Shown: positions 9,845 to 21,044 of the stretch, in pieces
Layout: every line of letters starts with the position of its first letter
Position numbering within the stretch: position 1 is the stretch's first letter
From: Azolla pinnata
Taxonomy: Eukaryota > Streptophyta > Polypodiopsida > Salviniales > Salviniaceae
NCBI GenBank assembly: GCA_037176905.1
Contig: JBBBWG010013446.1
Span: 1 to 64,000, forward strand
DNA length: 64,000 nt
Direction: 5' to 3'
Position numbers and translations under genes: made by a program
The notes under the pieces: model-generated
The model's database searches: none
What the model saw: only the letters and a program-made list of their open reading frames with translations
Told to the model about the DNA's origin: nothing

Positions 9845-12800
9845 TCAACCAACAGAGAGAATCACCGTATCGAGCATCAGGTCGTTGAAGATGCCTCTCT
9901 CCACTTCGTGCACGACGAGCTCGAACTCCGTATCCAAGTCGTGGAGCCAGCGATCTTTACCTGCGAGATCTTGCGCAACGCGATGAGCGAACGTATGTGG
10001 AGCATCATCGTTCGGCGGGGAGCAGCAGATGTTGCCCGCAACCGCCCAGATCCGCTGAAGCAGAAACTTTCCCGATGGGGGTCTCGCAGCTCTCGATAAT
10101 GCGTCAGGATGCTTCCACCACTTGGGCCCATTCAGCTCCAACGCCACCGAATCGATCAATGCTTCGTTCAGCCTATCGAAGAGAAGCCGTCGGCTGTCGT
10201 AAGACGGTCTCTGATCCGCAGCCATGTCTTTGCCATAGCCCTCTTCCATCTTCTCAAACAAGCTCAAAGCCAGCGGTTGCTTCGGCGAATTCCATCGGGT
10301 CATCACGGCTCCATTAGCATCCGCGATCCCTGCTGCAACGAGTAAATCTCTGATGTAGACCAGCTCCAGCTCCCTTCCTTTCGAGCAATGCGTGCCGTCT
10401 GCCAAAACGCCGAGATTCCGCATCTCTTCATCGTCGCCTGACGTCTCGATGCACTTGTCATCGTCGGTGAGATGCACGTCGTCTTCTTGGCTCACCTCCG
10501 TGTTTGATAATGTTTCGTAATCGATAAACTTGAGACGCTGAAGATGAGACCTCAACTCTGGATCGCACACAGAAACAGGAATGACACGAGAAACCGCGTT
10601 ATACAAATACATCATTTAAAAGCATGTAATATTGGATGCACTTATGCATGGATAACCTGCATGTATGCTCAGATGAATGGCATACAGATGCACTCAACAT
10701 AAACTAACACACTTCCTGTTGTTTACTCTAGATGTCCATGCCAAATGTTTTCTTTGTCGTGTACCTCGCAATCCAGAGCTAATGTCTGAGAAGTCAACTG
10801 AACTTGGTGATTCTTCGTGGTAAACCACATCAAAGACCGAAACTGGACTGGGTTGTTCGGCGACATCTTTCTGGAGCTTTGAATTGCTGTCCATCATCCC
10901 ATCACTGCTGCTGTTCATTGCTTTTAGCCTTGGGCTAACTGATGGGCTGTGAATTGAAACCTACAACGAGAGCAATTAACATTAGCATATTGGCGTTGTT
11001 TTGAAAACCCAAAAGCACCTGAAACAATCATGTTCTTCATTTTGGAGTGTTTCTAAAAGCAATACTCCAAAGGTTCTACAAATACCCAAAAGAAAAAACC
11101 ACCCACATCATCGTAAAATGTTTGCAGCTCGTAAAGGTATTAAGTGTATTCTAAAAACTTAGCGATATCTTTTAGCGATTAGCCAGCAAGACAGATACTA
11201 AAGTTTGACATTTCACCCACATCGAGAATACTGAATGCCTTAAACATCACCAAGGGATGCTTACATCAGAGTCTTCGCTTGTTTCTTGCCTATCTTCAGC
11301 ATCGGTTGTAGTGAGCTTCTCAGAGGTCGAACATTCGGTAGCTGATGAACCCATCTCAGGATCCCTCTTAATACATGCCTCACTCCTGAGCATGTTCTCT
11401 TCTGTAAGCGACATCTTGTGAGAAAGGAAATTGTCTACTGAAGATGCAGAGTCACTATCAAGTATTGGTCCAGTATCATCTATCTGACACTGATTCTTTT
11501 CGATCTCCGCAGAATTGATTCTAGTCAACTTTTTGTCTATACTCGAGCTCTCATCAAAGATTCCACTGCTTTTAGGATTCTTGCCATGAGAGAAATCACT
11601 CTTTGTTTCCACCCCTTTCACACCAAAGATAGATCGCCTCAATGGTTCAGCTTGAGAGACACCACCACTCACAGATGACCTGTTTGTAACCCTCTTCTTC
11701 ATCATAGCATCATTATCGATGGGCGTTACAGAAGAGTCCTCTTCATCACTATAAAGAGAAAAGGCTCTGGTGGCGACTGATCGTGATCTAAGCATCATCT
11801 TGTACATGTCATCGTTGGTTTGGTCTTCACTATCAGTCTCTGACTCGCTAAGAGAATAACTGCTCGAATCTAAATCGACTGTTGGTATCAATCTCTGCCT
11901 GTGCTGTAGATAACCTCCATCTACACTATGCCTAGCTGAATTACCTGAATCATACAGTTTCCATGCAAAGTTCCTTGAAAAGCCATTTTCTATTGGGGAT
12001 TCGTTTTGTCCTATAATCCTTGTGCGCGATCTTTCACTACCTGCACCTTTCGCATGATTGAAAGTTCTCGGTCCTGATTCTTCCTTGTTTCTCAAATCAA
12101 TGGTTGAATTATGCCTTGAAACTTTCTTGCTCTTATAGTCTCTCCTGGAAGAAACATAATTTTGTCCAGCGGTACTTTGTAGTGTGGATCTAGATTTATC
12201 ATGGTCTACCAGGCTCATCTTGTTGGCCATCATATCTCTAGTGACACTCTCTCGCACATGCCTTGCAATCTCTTTAGCAATCTCTCTTGGATCTTTTGGC
12301 ATCTTGAGAGGTTGGTAATTCCTTGAGCTATATCTGTAATCCTCGTGTTGAAGTCTTTCCCTCAGATCCTGAAGAACATCTATACTATTCTCTCTAATGA
12401 TCTCCATCGCCTCCAAAAATTCATTATGAGACCTTGAGCTCTTTTGAGAAGTACACATGTCACGAACCCTTCCAATGCCTGGTTTGAGAACTACTATCCT
12501 AGTAGGACCTTGTTGATGATGTTCTGCATTGTCATTTCCGACGGTTTTCTGTAAATCCATTGCAAACACTGAATCTGGCTGTTTGTGAAATCTCCTAAAG
12601 AAATCCTTATTACATTGCCTCACATCTGAATATTGTTTTGCTTCAAAAAATTCTTCCTCGACATCCTCTTGTCTTTGTGATAGTCCTAGCTTGGCCTCAT
12701 TTAGCTTCTTGTTAATAAACACTTGCTTTGCATTCAACTGTGATTCTAGATTACCTAGAACATGCGTTTGCCCATTATTTTCTGATTTCCACGTTTTCCA

Positions 12801-14735
12801 TGTCTCAACTTCTTCAACAAAACCATGTCCATTTGAATGGCTTGCATGTGGATAAGATTTGAGACCTGATATATACCCTCCTTCATTAGATCTTTTGGAA
12901 GTGGAGAGATCAGACATACTGCGAGACAGTGGAATCAAGGGCTTTTTTACATTCTCTCGTGAATGATGCGAATAGTCGGTGAGCCCCTCGGATGGTAGTT
13001 TTTGATGGTATGTTTCCAAATCACCAATGTTTTGCATCTTTTGCTTATTCTTAGATTCATTAGGCAGACCTTCCAATCCCATTAATCTTGCAACAACACT
13101 CGGCGATCTGTTCTTGGATTCGGATTCCTTTGCAATCTCCTCGGCGATAAGAGATTTGATTGGAACTTCATTCATCCTTCTGGATACTGAAGGACTTTTC
13201 CCATTCTGCCAATTCAAAGAACATAAAGACAGCCTTATGAGTGATGCTCAACAAGTGAAAGGAAATTTTCTACACGAAATATAGGGCAAGAAACATCCAG
13301 AAATATACATAGTTTTGAGGTATTTACTAGACTGCAGCATATAACTTTGTTTCAACTATGACATGGGTATTCTATGGAGAACTTACAGATATTCTGTTAA
13401 ATACCCAATAATTCAGTGTTTTGCTGCACAAATAAACAAAGATAACAGGAACTTACCTGACCCTCTCCTTTACTACTGCCAGATTTTGGTTTTTCCTGTG
13501 TCCCATCATGCGAAGAATTCTTTAAAGTGTCCAAACCTGCAATTTCATACAAATTTCCATTTGGAGTTAACTAAAGCTTGAGATACTCCATTAACCCACA
13601 TCTTTCTCAAGTACAGCCATCATGAACAAAAATAATTACGAACATTAACCATATTTTTATGTAAAATGAAAAGCCTTTATCTAGTGTACTTAAGAACAGA
13701 TCAAATCGGTAAAAGTAATCTTTCAAATATATCTTCAGGGTTTTCAGCTGGCTGTGATTGCACGATGATAGCTAGAGTCACTAAACTAGTAAAGTGGCAA
13801 TATCCTCAATAAATAACACAAATACTTCTAGCCTGGATACAAATGCTAGAGTAGTAATAAAGAAGCAAGGTTTTGAGCATGATATATTTTGGAAAAAGAG
13901 GATGAACATCAGAGAATTCTAGTCTGAAAGTCTGGATAGAAGTTGGACTAAGTGAAGTCTACAAGATTTTTATTTAGCACAATGGAGTTGATCCACAAGT
14001 AGCTTTGACTACGAGTCGTTAACCTAAATAGCTTAGCTTGAACAACTAGGACACGATAACCAATAATTACAACAGTTCTCGAAGCAATTCTTGCTAGAAT
14101 CTTTACCATGTCAAAAAGCCATGAAAATCGTAGATGGAGCCAGAGAAACAGTGAAAATTTCCCCAAAAAAGAACCATGAAAAACAAATATGATGGATCCA
14201 CAATTGCCCAGGAAGAACAACTAAAAGAAAAACCTCAAAATGTTGCATACAGGGCTAAGAAGGACAAAAAAAATCCAATATTGAGCCAGTGACAGATATA
14301 ACACACAAGAATAAAAAGGAAAACCATAAAGAACAAAGTCATTCACAAAATCAGAAGATCAAAGCCCAAGACATAAGCCACGTTAATCACAAAATTACAA
14401 AGGAAAAACCCCAGGATGGTCCATAAAAGAGTAAGGATGAGAATAAATGCAGGAAACAGAACTAAGAATGGGAAGGAAATACAGCGAGGATAGGAATGAC
14501 CGCAAGAGAAGGAATGAGATATATCAGATAGAAATTTCAAGTCTTGATGCAACGTAAGGAAACATAATGTTCGAAGACTGCAATCAGTACCTGGGGCATA
14601 TTTCTTATCAGTGAGGAGCTTCCGCCCAGCTAGGGCGTGGTTGAAGTCGAAGAGGTGCCCAATGCTTCCCATACAACCTGTTTTGTTCCTCCTGCGCCCC
14701 GACATTATGCTTGATGATGGGCTACTGTTTGCCAT
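9845..14735 (-). CDS. TRM/LONGIFOLIA-type protein (DUF3741 motif, DUF4378)
   Basis: Minus-strand exons 14591-14735, 13457-13536, 11265-13205, 10765-10960 and 9845-10557 join in frame to 1024 residues. Features: a conserved N-terminal block with CMGSIGHLFDFN and GRKLLTDKK (residues 21-45), the VARLMGLE motif at 113-120, a long low-complexity Ser/Arg/Glu-rich middle, and a C-terminal DUF4378 domain from about 850 to 1017 (LELVYIRDLLVAAGI, SRRLLFDRLNEAL, EFELVVHEVERGIFNDL). Plant TRM proteins recruit TON1 and PP2A to cortical microtubules and shape division planes and cell elongation; that role is carried over from the family. Exon 3 holds most of the coding length (1941 bases). Which TRM group it belongs to is not resolved. 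The start is the first ATG of exon 1, just before the conserved block. Confidence 0.9.
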
Positions 14736-16234
14736 CTCACGCAGAGAAAATTTCTGAGGCCTATGGTGATGGTGATCACGACGTAGTGATGGTGTCAGTG
14801 ACGGTGATAGTGATCCTGCTGGTGGGGCAGACTTCCTTTGCTTTTGAGTATCAAGCTTAGAGCAGGGATTCAGAACTATCTTCTGGAAACAAAATACCCA
14901 AATCTTATCTCAGATTACACCCTTTCTTTCTTTCTTTCTTTCTTTTTCCCGTTTTCTCCTTGCCTTTGCAAAATTTGACCCAATCCTTCTTCTTTCTCTA
15001 TCTTGCTCGACGGTGACCTAAATCTTCTTGCCTAGCTCAGAGTTTACCTAACTCTTCCTTCTTCTGCCTTTGCTCAAATTCGACCTAATTCTCCTCGTTC
15101 TTCCTTCCCGCTGAAAAATCGACCTGTTCTCCCGCTGTCTTGTTCTTCCTTTGTCGCTTGGAAACAAATGTTCTTCATCCTCCACTTCTTTTCTTTCTTT
15201 CTTTCTTTCTTTCTTTCTTTTCTCTGGTTCAAATTCCACCCAAATTCAGAGTCTTACTTGCTTCTTTCTCGCATTGGTCTTTCTCCTCTTCTCTCGTAAT
15301 CAAAGATGCGTTATACATCTCTCGCTCTCTCTCTCTCCGTCAGTCCTTTTCTTCCTGCAGCTGTGGAAGATGACCCAAATAACAATGCCTGTCATTTTAA
15401 GTACAAAAATGCAGTGATTTTAGGGAAGGGAGAGAGAGAAAACACAATGTATAAACAAATGTTGCAGACGGAGGACATGAGAGGAGATGAGGTGTGACAG
15501 AAAGGGAGCAAGAAAAAGAAATTAGGGTCAAAGAAAAGCTGCCAAACTCCCCAATAAAAACAAGAAGGCACAGAAAGAGAGGAGCCTTGGTGACCCTCGA
15601 GAGGAAGGGGCTAAATCGAACTATCTAAACGATATACATAAAAGAAAGGGGGAGGTTTTTTTTTTTCTTTTTTCTTACTGCAAAAGTAGAAGCAAGAGGG
15701 GACGGGGAAGGGGAAGGGGGCGATGGAGGAAGGGAAGGGAGAAATGGAGGATCCTGTAGTTGAAAGAGAAGCAAAAACCGTAGATAAAAAAGGAAAGGAA
15801 GGACAGAAAACGCTCGATTGGTTTCTTCACAGGACGGAACGAAAAGACTGTGAATGCGAGACAGATAAACGGAGAGAGAGACAGAGAGAGAGAGAGCTCT
15901 CGAGCTTTACCTTGTCTGGCTATGGCGGCCCTGGAGACAGAGACGACGACTGAAGAAGAAGAAGAAGAAGAAGAAGATCTCTGTCACTGACTGTAGTGAC
16001 TTAAGTGTCTTAAAGTTTGCATGAAGAAGAAGAAGAAGAAGAAGAAGAAGAAAGTTTCTGTCACTGACTTTAGTGACTTAAGTGGCTTAAAGTCTGTATG
16101 GAGAAGAAGTGATTCATTTTAAGTGTAATTAAGTGTGTCTTAAGAGGCTAATCAAAGTCCAAGGCTTAATTAATCAAGGTGCTCTACCCCGCTTTTGGTC
16201 GATAATCGTACGCTTTGATCGATAATCCGACGCT
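14736..16234. other. Leader/promoter region of the TRM-like gene
   Basis: Rich in (TTTC)n and (GAA)n tracts (14926-14945, 15186-15221, 15952-15976, 16023-16052). On the minus strand a segment ending CAGACAAG followed by GTAAAGC (about 15918-15905) looks like a 5' leader exon of the TRM-like gene. A 72-base unit is tandemly duplicated at about 15950-16100. No convincing protein-coding exon was found. Confidence 0.45.
15950..16105. repeat. 72-base tandem duplication joined to (GAA)n
   Basis: Two copies of a unit containing TCTGTCACTGACT, TAGTGACTTAAGTG and CTTAAAGT, each preceded by a (GAA)n run. The copies differ at a few positions. Confidence 0.75.
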
Positions 16235-16264
16235 TTGATTGATCGTGCCCACCAACGATTAGCT

Positions 16265-16863
16265 CAGCTCGATGATGATCCTGATGTTGTTGTTGGTGTC
16301 GTCGTCGTCGTTGTTGCTGTTGATGATGATGAAGATGGTGATGTTGTTGTTGTTGTTGCTGTTGATGATTATGATTGCGGTGATGATGATGATGGTGATG
16401 ATGATTATGGTGATGATGATGGTGATGATGATGATGATGATGATGGTGATGGTGATGATGATGATGGTGGTGGTGATTATGGTGATGATGGTGATGGTGA
16501 TGATGTTGTTGTTGTTGCTGCTGTTGATGATTATGATTGCGGTGATGATGATGGTGATGATGATGATGGTGATGATGGTGATGATGGTGATTATGGTGAT
16601 GATGGTGATGGTGATGATGATGTTGTTGTTGTTGCTGCTGTTGATGATTATGACTGCTGTGATGATGATGATGATGGTGAGGGTGGTGGTGGTGGTGTGG
16701 TGGTGGTGGTGATGATGATGATGATGCTGATGATGATGGTGATGATGGTGGTGATGGTGATGATGATGTTGGTGTTGCTGCTGCTGTTGCTGTTGTTGAT
16801 GATGACAGTGGTGATGATGATGATGGTGGTATGATGATGATGATGATGATGAAGATGATGATG
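16265..16863. repeat. Composite GAT/GGT/GTT trinucleotide array
   Basis: About 590 bases of nearly pure trinucleotide DNA (GAT, GGT, GTT, GCT). A higher-order pattern is visible: a GTTGTTGTTG-GCTGTTGATGATTATGA block recurs at about 16343, 16505 and 16622. It generates long spurious reading frames rich in His, Asp, Val, Met or Ile on both strands. Confidence 0.95.
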
Positions 16864-19360
16864 CCCATCGAGAGCTCGATCTGATAATTGTTCGCGCAGT
16901 TTCACACCTGCTAGAAGAGCACAGTTCCTTGCAGATGGCTCGACAGCTGAAAAACCCGCGCCCGAAAAAGCCCCACCTGGCATCTGTACAAAGCCACAAG
17001 CAGCTAGTGGCAACCAATACGGACCCCACGGAGAGATACCAGACAAGAAGAACCCTGTTGTCATTCCGACGAGTCTCGCGTCAGCAAACTGAAAGATCGA
17101 GCTGAACCGGGCCAATCGCGAGCCTGATGACGCCAGCTAGGCCCCAAGGAGAGAGCCTGTTCTGTTGTTGTCGCAGAAGAGATCGGTCTGGAAAGCACCC
17201 ATTCCAAAAGGTCTAATGAAATTTTTATCGAAGATTGTTTATTGTTTAGCGCACATGGAAGGAAAAAAGCGGGTTTCTACGGGTGCTTCACCAGGTGTGA
17301 AACCAACGGATTCTTGTTTATTCCAGTCGCCTTCTCCGTGGTACCAAGAACATGTCCGAGGCTCTTTGCGTCGAGCTTTTACAATATTCCGATCGCTCGA
17401 AAGGTATATCAATATCTGTGTTTCTGCTTGTCTGCGTTTTCTTCCACCTTCGAGTCTGAGTTGGTTCGCTCGCTCGATCCTTCGAGTCTGAGCTGGTTCG
17501 CAGACAATCGAGCGAGGTCTGAGTGTCATCGATCGGGCAAATCAAAGTCAATCAACATATATAGACAATCTGGAAAGATTAGTTTCCGATGCAGTTGACA
17601 CACTGTCGACACTTCACAGACTCATCCGCAAACCGATGGACAAAACGGAATGCTTTTAAAATGACGTTGCAGGTCATGTTTGGAATTTTTTTGAATGCTC
17701 GAGCTGATGAGAAGGAATCGTGTAGACCGCATAGAACCTGCAGAATTTCGTCGTAATATTGCCAGAGACACAGGTCTTCTCTGCTCGAATTGGCCCGTGA
17801 AGAACTTCTTAACCTCATAACGCTTGTATGTCAATGCACTGTTGATAATGTTTCAACACCACTATGTCTTGCCAATGCAGATCTATCCTTCATTACTGCA
17901 AAGAAACTTTCTTGAGTTGTACTCCTACCAATGTAATAAGTCAGATTTGATCCATTATCATGGTATTGAGATGATGCCACTTTAATTATTTTCCAGCTCT
18001 ATCAATGACACAACAAACTTGTTGTCTCGTGGGTCATATTGGCCTAAGTAGACGCTAATATATCTTTCTTTCTTTCTTTCTTTGTATTGTAATACAATTG
18101 TAAGTTATCATTAGTTTTTAATTACACTTTGATTTTATACTAGAATTGTTATTAGTCCTTATATGAAGGCAATTTCACATAGTTATTACTAGGACAAAAG
18201 ACTTATTGAATCTGATTTACAAATAGATCTATCCACCACCGACTTGGAAAAATATTCAAAGAATAATGTCTTGACAATAATTATTTAGCTCGAACATTTG
18301 GTCCGATGTCTAAATGCATTCTGGCATGTGAAAGTAAAACCTTGCCTGAGCGATGTCAATATGTTATTGTTTTGTTTGTATTTCAACTCCATCTTGTTAT
18401 ACAAATATTTACAACTATTATACGCTTAACAACTAAAATGCATTTAAATGTGTCTCACCAAACTTTGTCATTGTAATTAATTGTTCACTTATGAACTAAC
18501 GAAACACTTACATTAAAACTTTAAAGCGAAAACATAAGAAACAACCACATTGAAGATATGTAGAAACATTCTGGCTTTATTTTTCTAGTAAGTAGATTTT
18601 TCTTTAAATTACATAAGAAAAACTATTCAAAGAGAATAAGAATGGCTCTTAACTCTGTTGCGAAAATTGTAACCTTAATCACATGAGGTCAGTGTGCTCG
18701 CAAAAACTGCAATCTTAATCACGTGAGCATTTTTTGTTTTTTTGTGTTTGTCATTGACACAGGAGCTCATCCTTTCCTTTGATCTTGTTTATTACACTGA
18801 CCTTGTGTGCAAATTCTGCAGCTCGAGGTTCGGCGAGCTCTCCAGTTCAGAACCCCTCTGGCTCCACCCACTGCTTCTGCTTTGAGAGCACGAATTTTTC
18901 GTGCCACACCGAAATTTCCGTCAACACTTTTGGTGGGTACACTGACTAGTATACTTGTTTAGATCGAACAAGCAAACCGAATCGAAGAGGGTGGGGAATT
19001 GTTTTACAGTAATCGACGATCACGACCAGCTCATGCGCGCGATTTTTCTGCGTTCCTTAACAATAATCTCTCTCTTTTTTTTTTGGAGCTATTTCGAAAG
19101 AGAATTCGACAAAAATACTTATAAAAAGCCCTCTTTTTTTTCATGCATTCCTAACAAAAGGAAAATTTAGCAAAATTACAGTGGTTTCAACATACAGATA
19201 TATAGGCCATTCTGAACAAAATCAAATATATAAAACAAGCAATATATATATATATATATGCTAATTGAAAGTTGGCTTCTCTCAATGCCCATCTCAATAT
19301 ATATAAAAGCTTTTAAAATAATAATAAGATTATATGATATTATAAGGACTAACCACGAAA
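16864..19360. other. Gene-poor spacer with two exon-like islands
   Basis: GC-richer 16864-17590 carries no confirmed gene; a stop-free stretch covers about 16875-17089 on the plus strand and a partner frame is open on the minus strand. From 17600 to 19360 the DNA is AT-rich. An exon-like patch at about 18822-18945 follows a good acceptor (AATTCTGCAG) and ends in a stop. Neither could be tied to a family. Confidence 0.4.
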
Positions 19361-20574
19361 GGTCAATTTACACCGGGGATGAGAAGTCAAGGTCAGAACA
19401 GTTGAGATGGTAGTCAAAGGATCGAATCAATGTCATGTGAATTTCTCTTCTACTTCTTCTATTTTTAAAATTTTCTTCTTTTGGTGTCGAGGAGTCAGTC
19501 GCAAAATAAAAGGAGGCAAAAAAAAAAAAAACTTGTCTGTTTCGGCTTCCGACTGTCTCTCGTATCATCGGATTGGAGAACAGCTGTCGACCGATCGATC
19601 GACACGAGCGAGCGAAAGGATCATAGAATCGGTATGAATTATCGTTGATTCGTATCGTTATCGCTTCGTCTGTTTTGGTCCGAATCGTTTGATTCACATC
19701 GGATCGATGCCAGGGTGAGGTCCCGTGGGGCTTGGAAATTTTAATGAATTACAAATTGGGTTTGGTTCAAACTCTTAATCTCTCATGACTGAATGCCAGC
19801 CAGACCTATTAGTTTTTTATCCAAATTAAAGGAAAAAATATAAATAAAAATAACAAAAAAATACAAATAACATAAAATAAAAATAACATGAAATAACAAA
19901 AATAAAAAACAATAACAAAAACAAAATAAATAAATAAATATATATATATATATAACAAATAAAAAAGAAAAGAAAATAGGAGGTCAAAGGCCAGCCTTTG
20001 TTTTTTTTTTTGGGGGGGGGCCACATGAGTTTGTTGGAGAGCATGTCTTTTTTGCAGAAAAAGGGAAAGACATGTTTTTGGGGCCTCAGAAAAAAAAAGA
20101 GAAAAAAAAAACACTCACCACCTAACCCTAAAATCAACTCTTGTGTAGTTATAATTTTTCTTTTTCAACTTCTGTTAGAAGGAAGAAGCTGAAGAAGAAG
20201 AAGAAGCTGAAGAAGGAGAAGAAGAAAGAAGAAGCAGCTGAAGAAGAAGCAAACTCTTCTTCTGCCTTGTTCCTTGTTCCTTGTTCCATCTTCATCTTCT
20301 TCATGTAAAGTTTGTTGCACGATTCCGGCCTTTATTCGGCAACAAGAAAAACATTGGAAGCTTCGAGGTCAACCTCCCCCCCGCCCGCTTCTTTTTTACA
20401 CACACACAATCACACACACATACACATGCGCATTGGAAGCACTTTGCGACTCTCTATAAGCCTACATTTCCTCTCACATAATTCCCATTGATCCGATCAC
20501 GATCCGATCCCATTCATTCCTCTTCTTCTCGGATCATTCGATCGATCCCAAGGCTTCAATCCTCGTCTCTTCTT

Positions 20575-20576
<2 letters not shown>

Positions 20577-20618
<42 letters not shown>
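20577..20618. repeat. (TATC)n microsatellite
   Basis: About ten perfect ATCT units upstream of the MS2-like gene. Confidence 0.95.
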
Positions 20619-20812
20619 TACAAGCTTAGCTACATCCAATGCTAAGCTTAGCTTAGCTAGCTAAGTAGCTAAGAAGGAGAAGAAGAAGAATAAGAAGAAG
20701 AAGACGACGACTTAGCCCCGATCGATCATCGATCCGTATCCATGCATCGATCCGCTTGACCCGGCCTCGAATCATTCCGACGCCCTTGACCTTTCCTCAC
20801 TCTCTCTTCCCT

Positions 20813-20942
20813 TCATTCTTGACCAAATACAAACCTTCATTCTTAGACCAAAGACTAACCTTCATTCTTGACCAAAGACAAACCTTCATACTTGACCAAA
20901 GGCAAACCTTCATTCTTAGACCAAAGACAAGCCTTCATTCTT
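20813..20942 (+). repeat. 24-27-base tandem repeat in the MS2-like leader
   Basis: Five units with the core ACCTTCATTCTT followed by GACCAAAGACAA or a close variant, about 100 bases before the start codon. Unit length varies slightly, so it is unlikely to be translated. Confidence 0.85.
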
Positions 20943-21044
20943 CGTCTCGAAAGAAGGCGCGATCCTCGTTTAAACAACACCCCTTCTTCTTCTTCTTCTT
21001 CTTCTTCTTCTTCTTCCCTATTCGCCGATATCTACACTTCAAAC

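Larger units (their letters stand above)
19361..21044 (+). promoter_or_regulatory. Upstream region and leader of the MS2-like gene
   Basis: Contains poly-A/T-rich 19800-19980, (GAA)n near 20180-20245, a (TATC)n microsatellite at 20577-20618 and five copies of a 24-27-base unit (core ACCTTCATTCTT, 20813-20942) close to the start codon. The frame of the MS2 start codon is open upstream of 21045 but has no ATG. No TATA box or transcription start can be assigned. Confidence 0.5.

Noticed and set aside
13948-14220. 90-codon minus-strand frame in the first intron of the TRM-like gene
   Set aside because: Lies between exons 1 and 2, which join in frame without it; composition is intronic.
15723-15953. 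Plus-strand 76-codon frame rich in Lys, Glu and Arg
   Set aside because: Purine-rich simple sequence; no homology recognised, and lies opposite the presumed leader of the TRM-like gene.
16170-17115. Long reading frames on both strands rich in His, Asn, Ile, Val or Asp
   Set aside because: They are produced by the trinucleotide array; all frames are open because the repeat has few stops, and none has a domain or splice context.
20756-21044. In-frame extension upstream of the MS2-like start
   Set aside because: The frame is open but contains no ATG; it runs through tandem repeats and a (TTC)n tract, so it is treated as leader.
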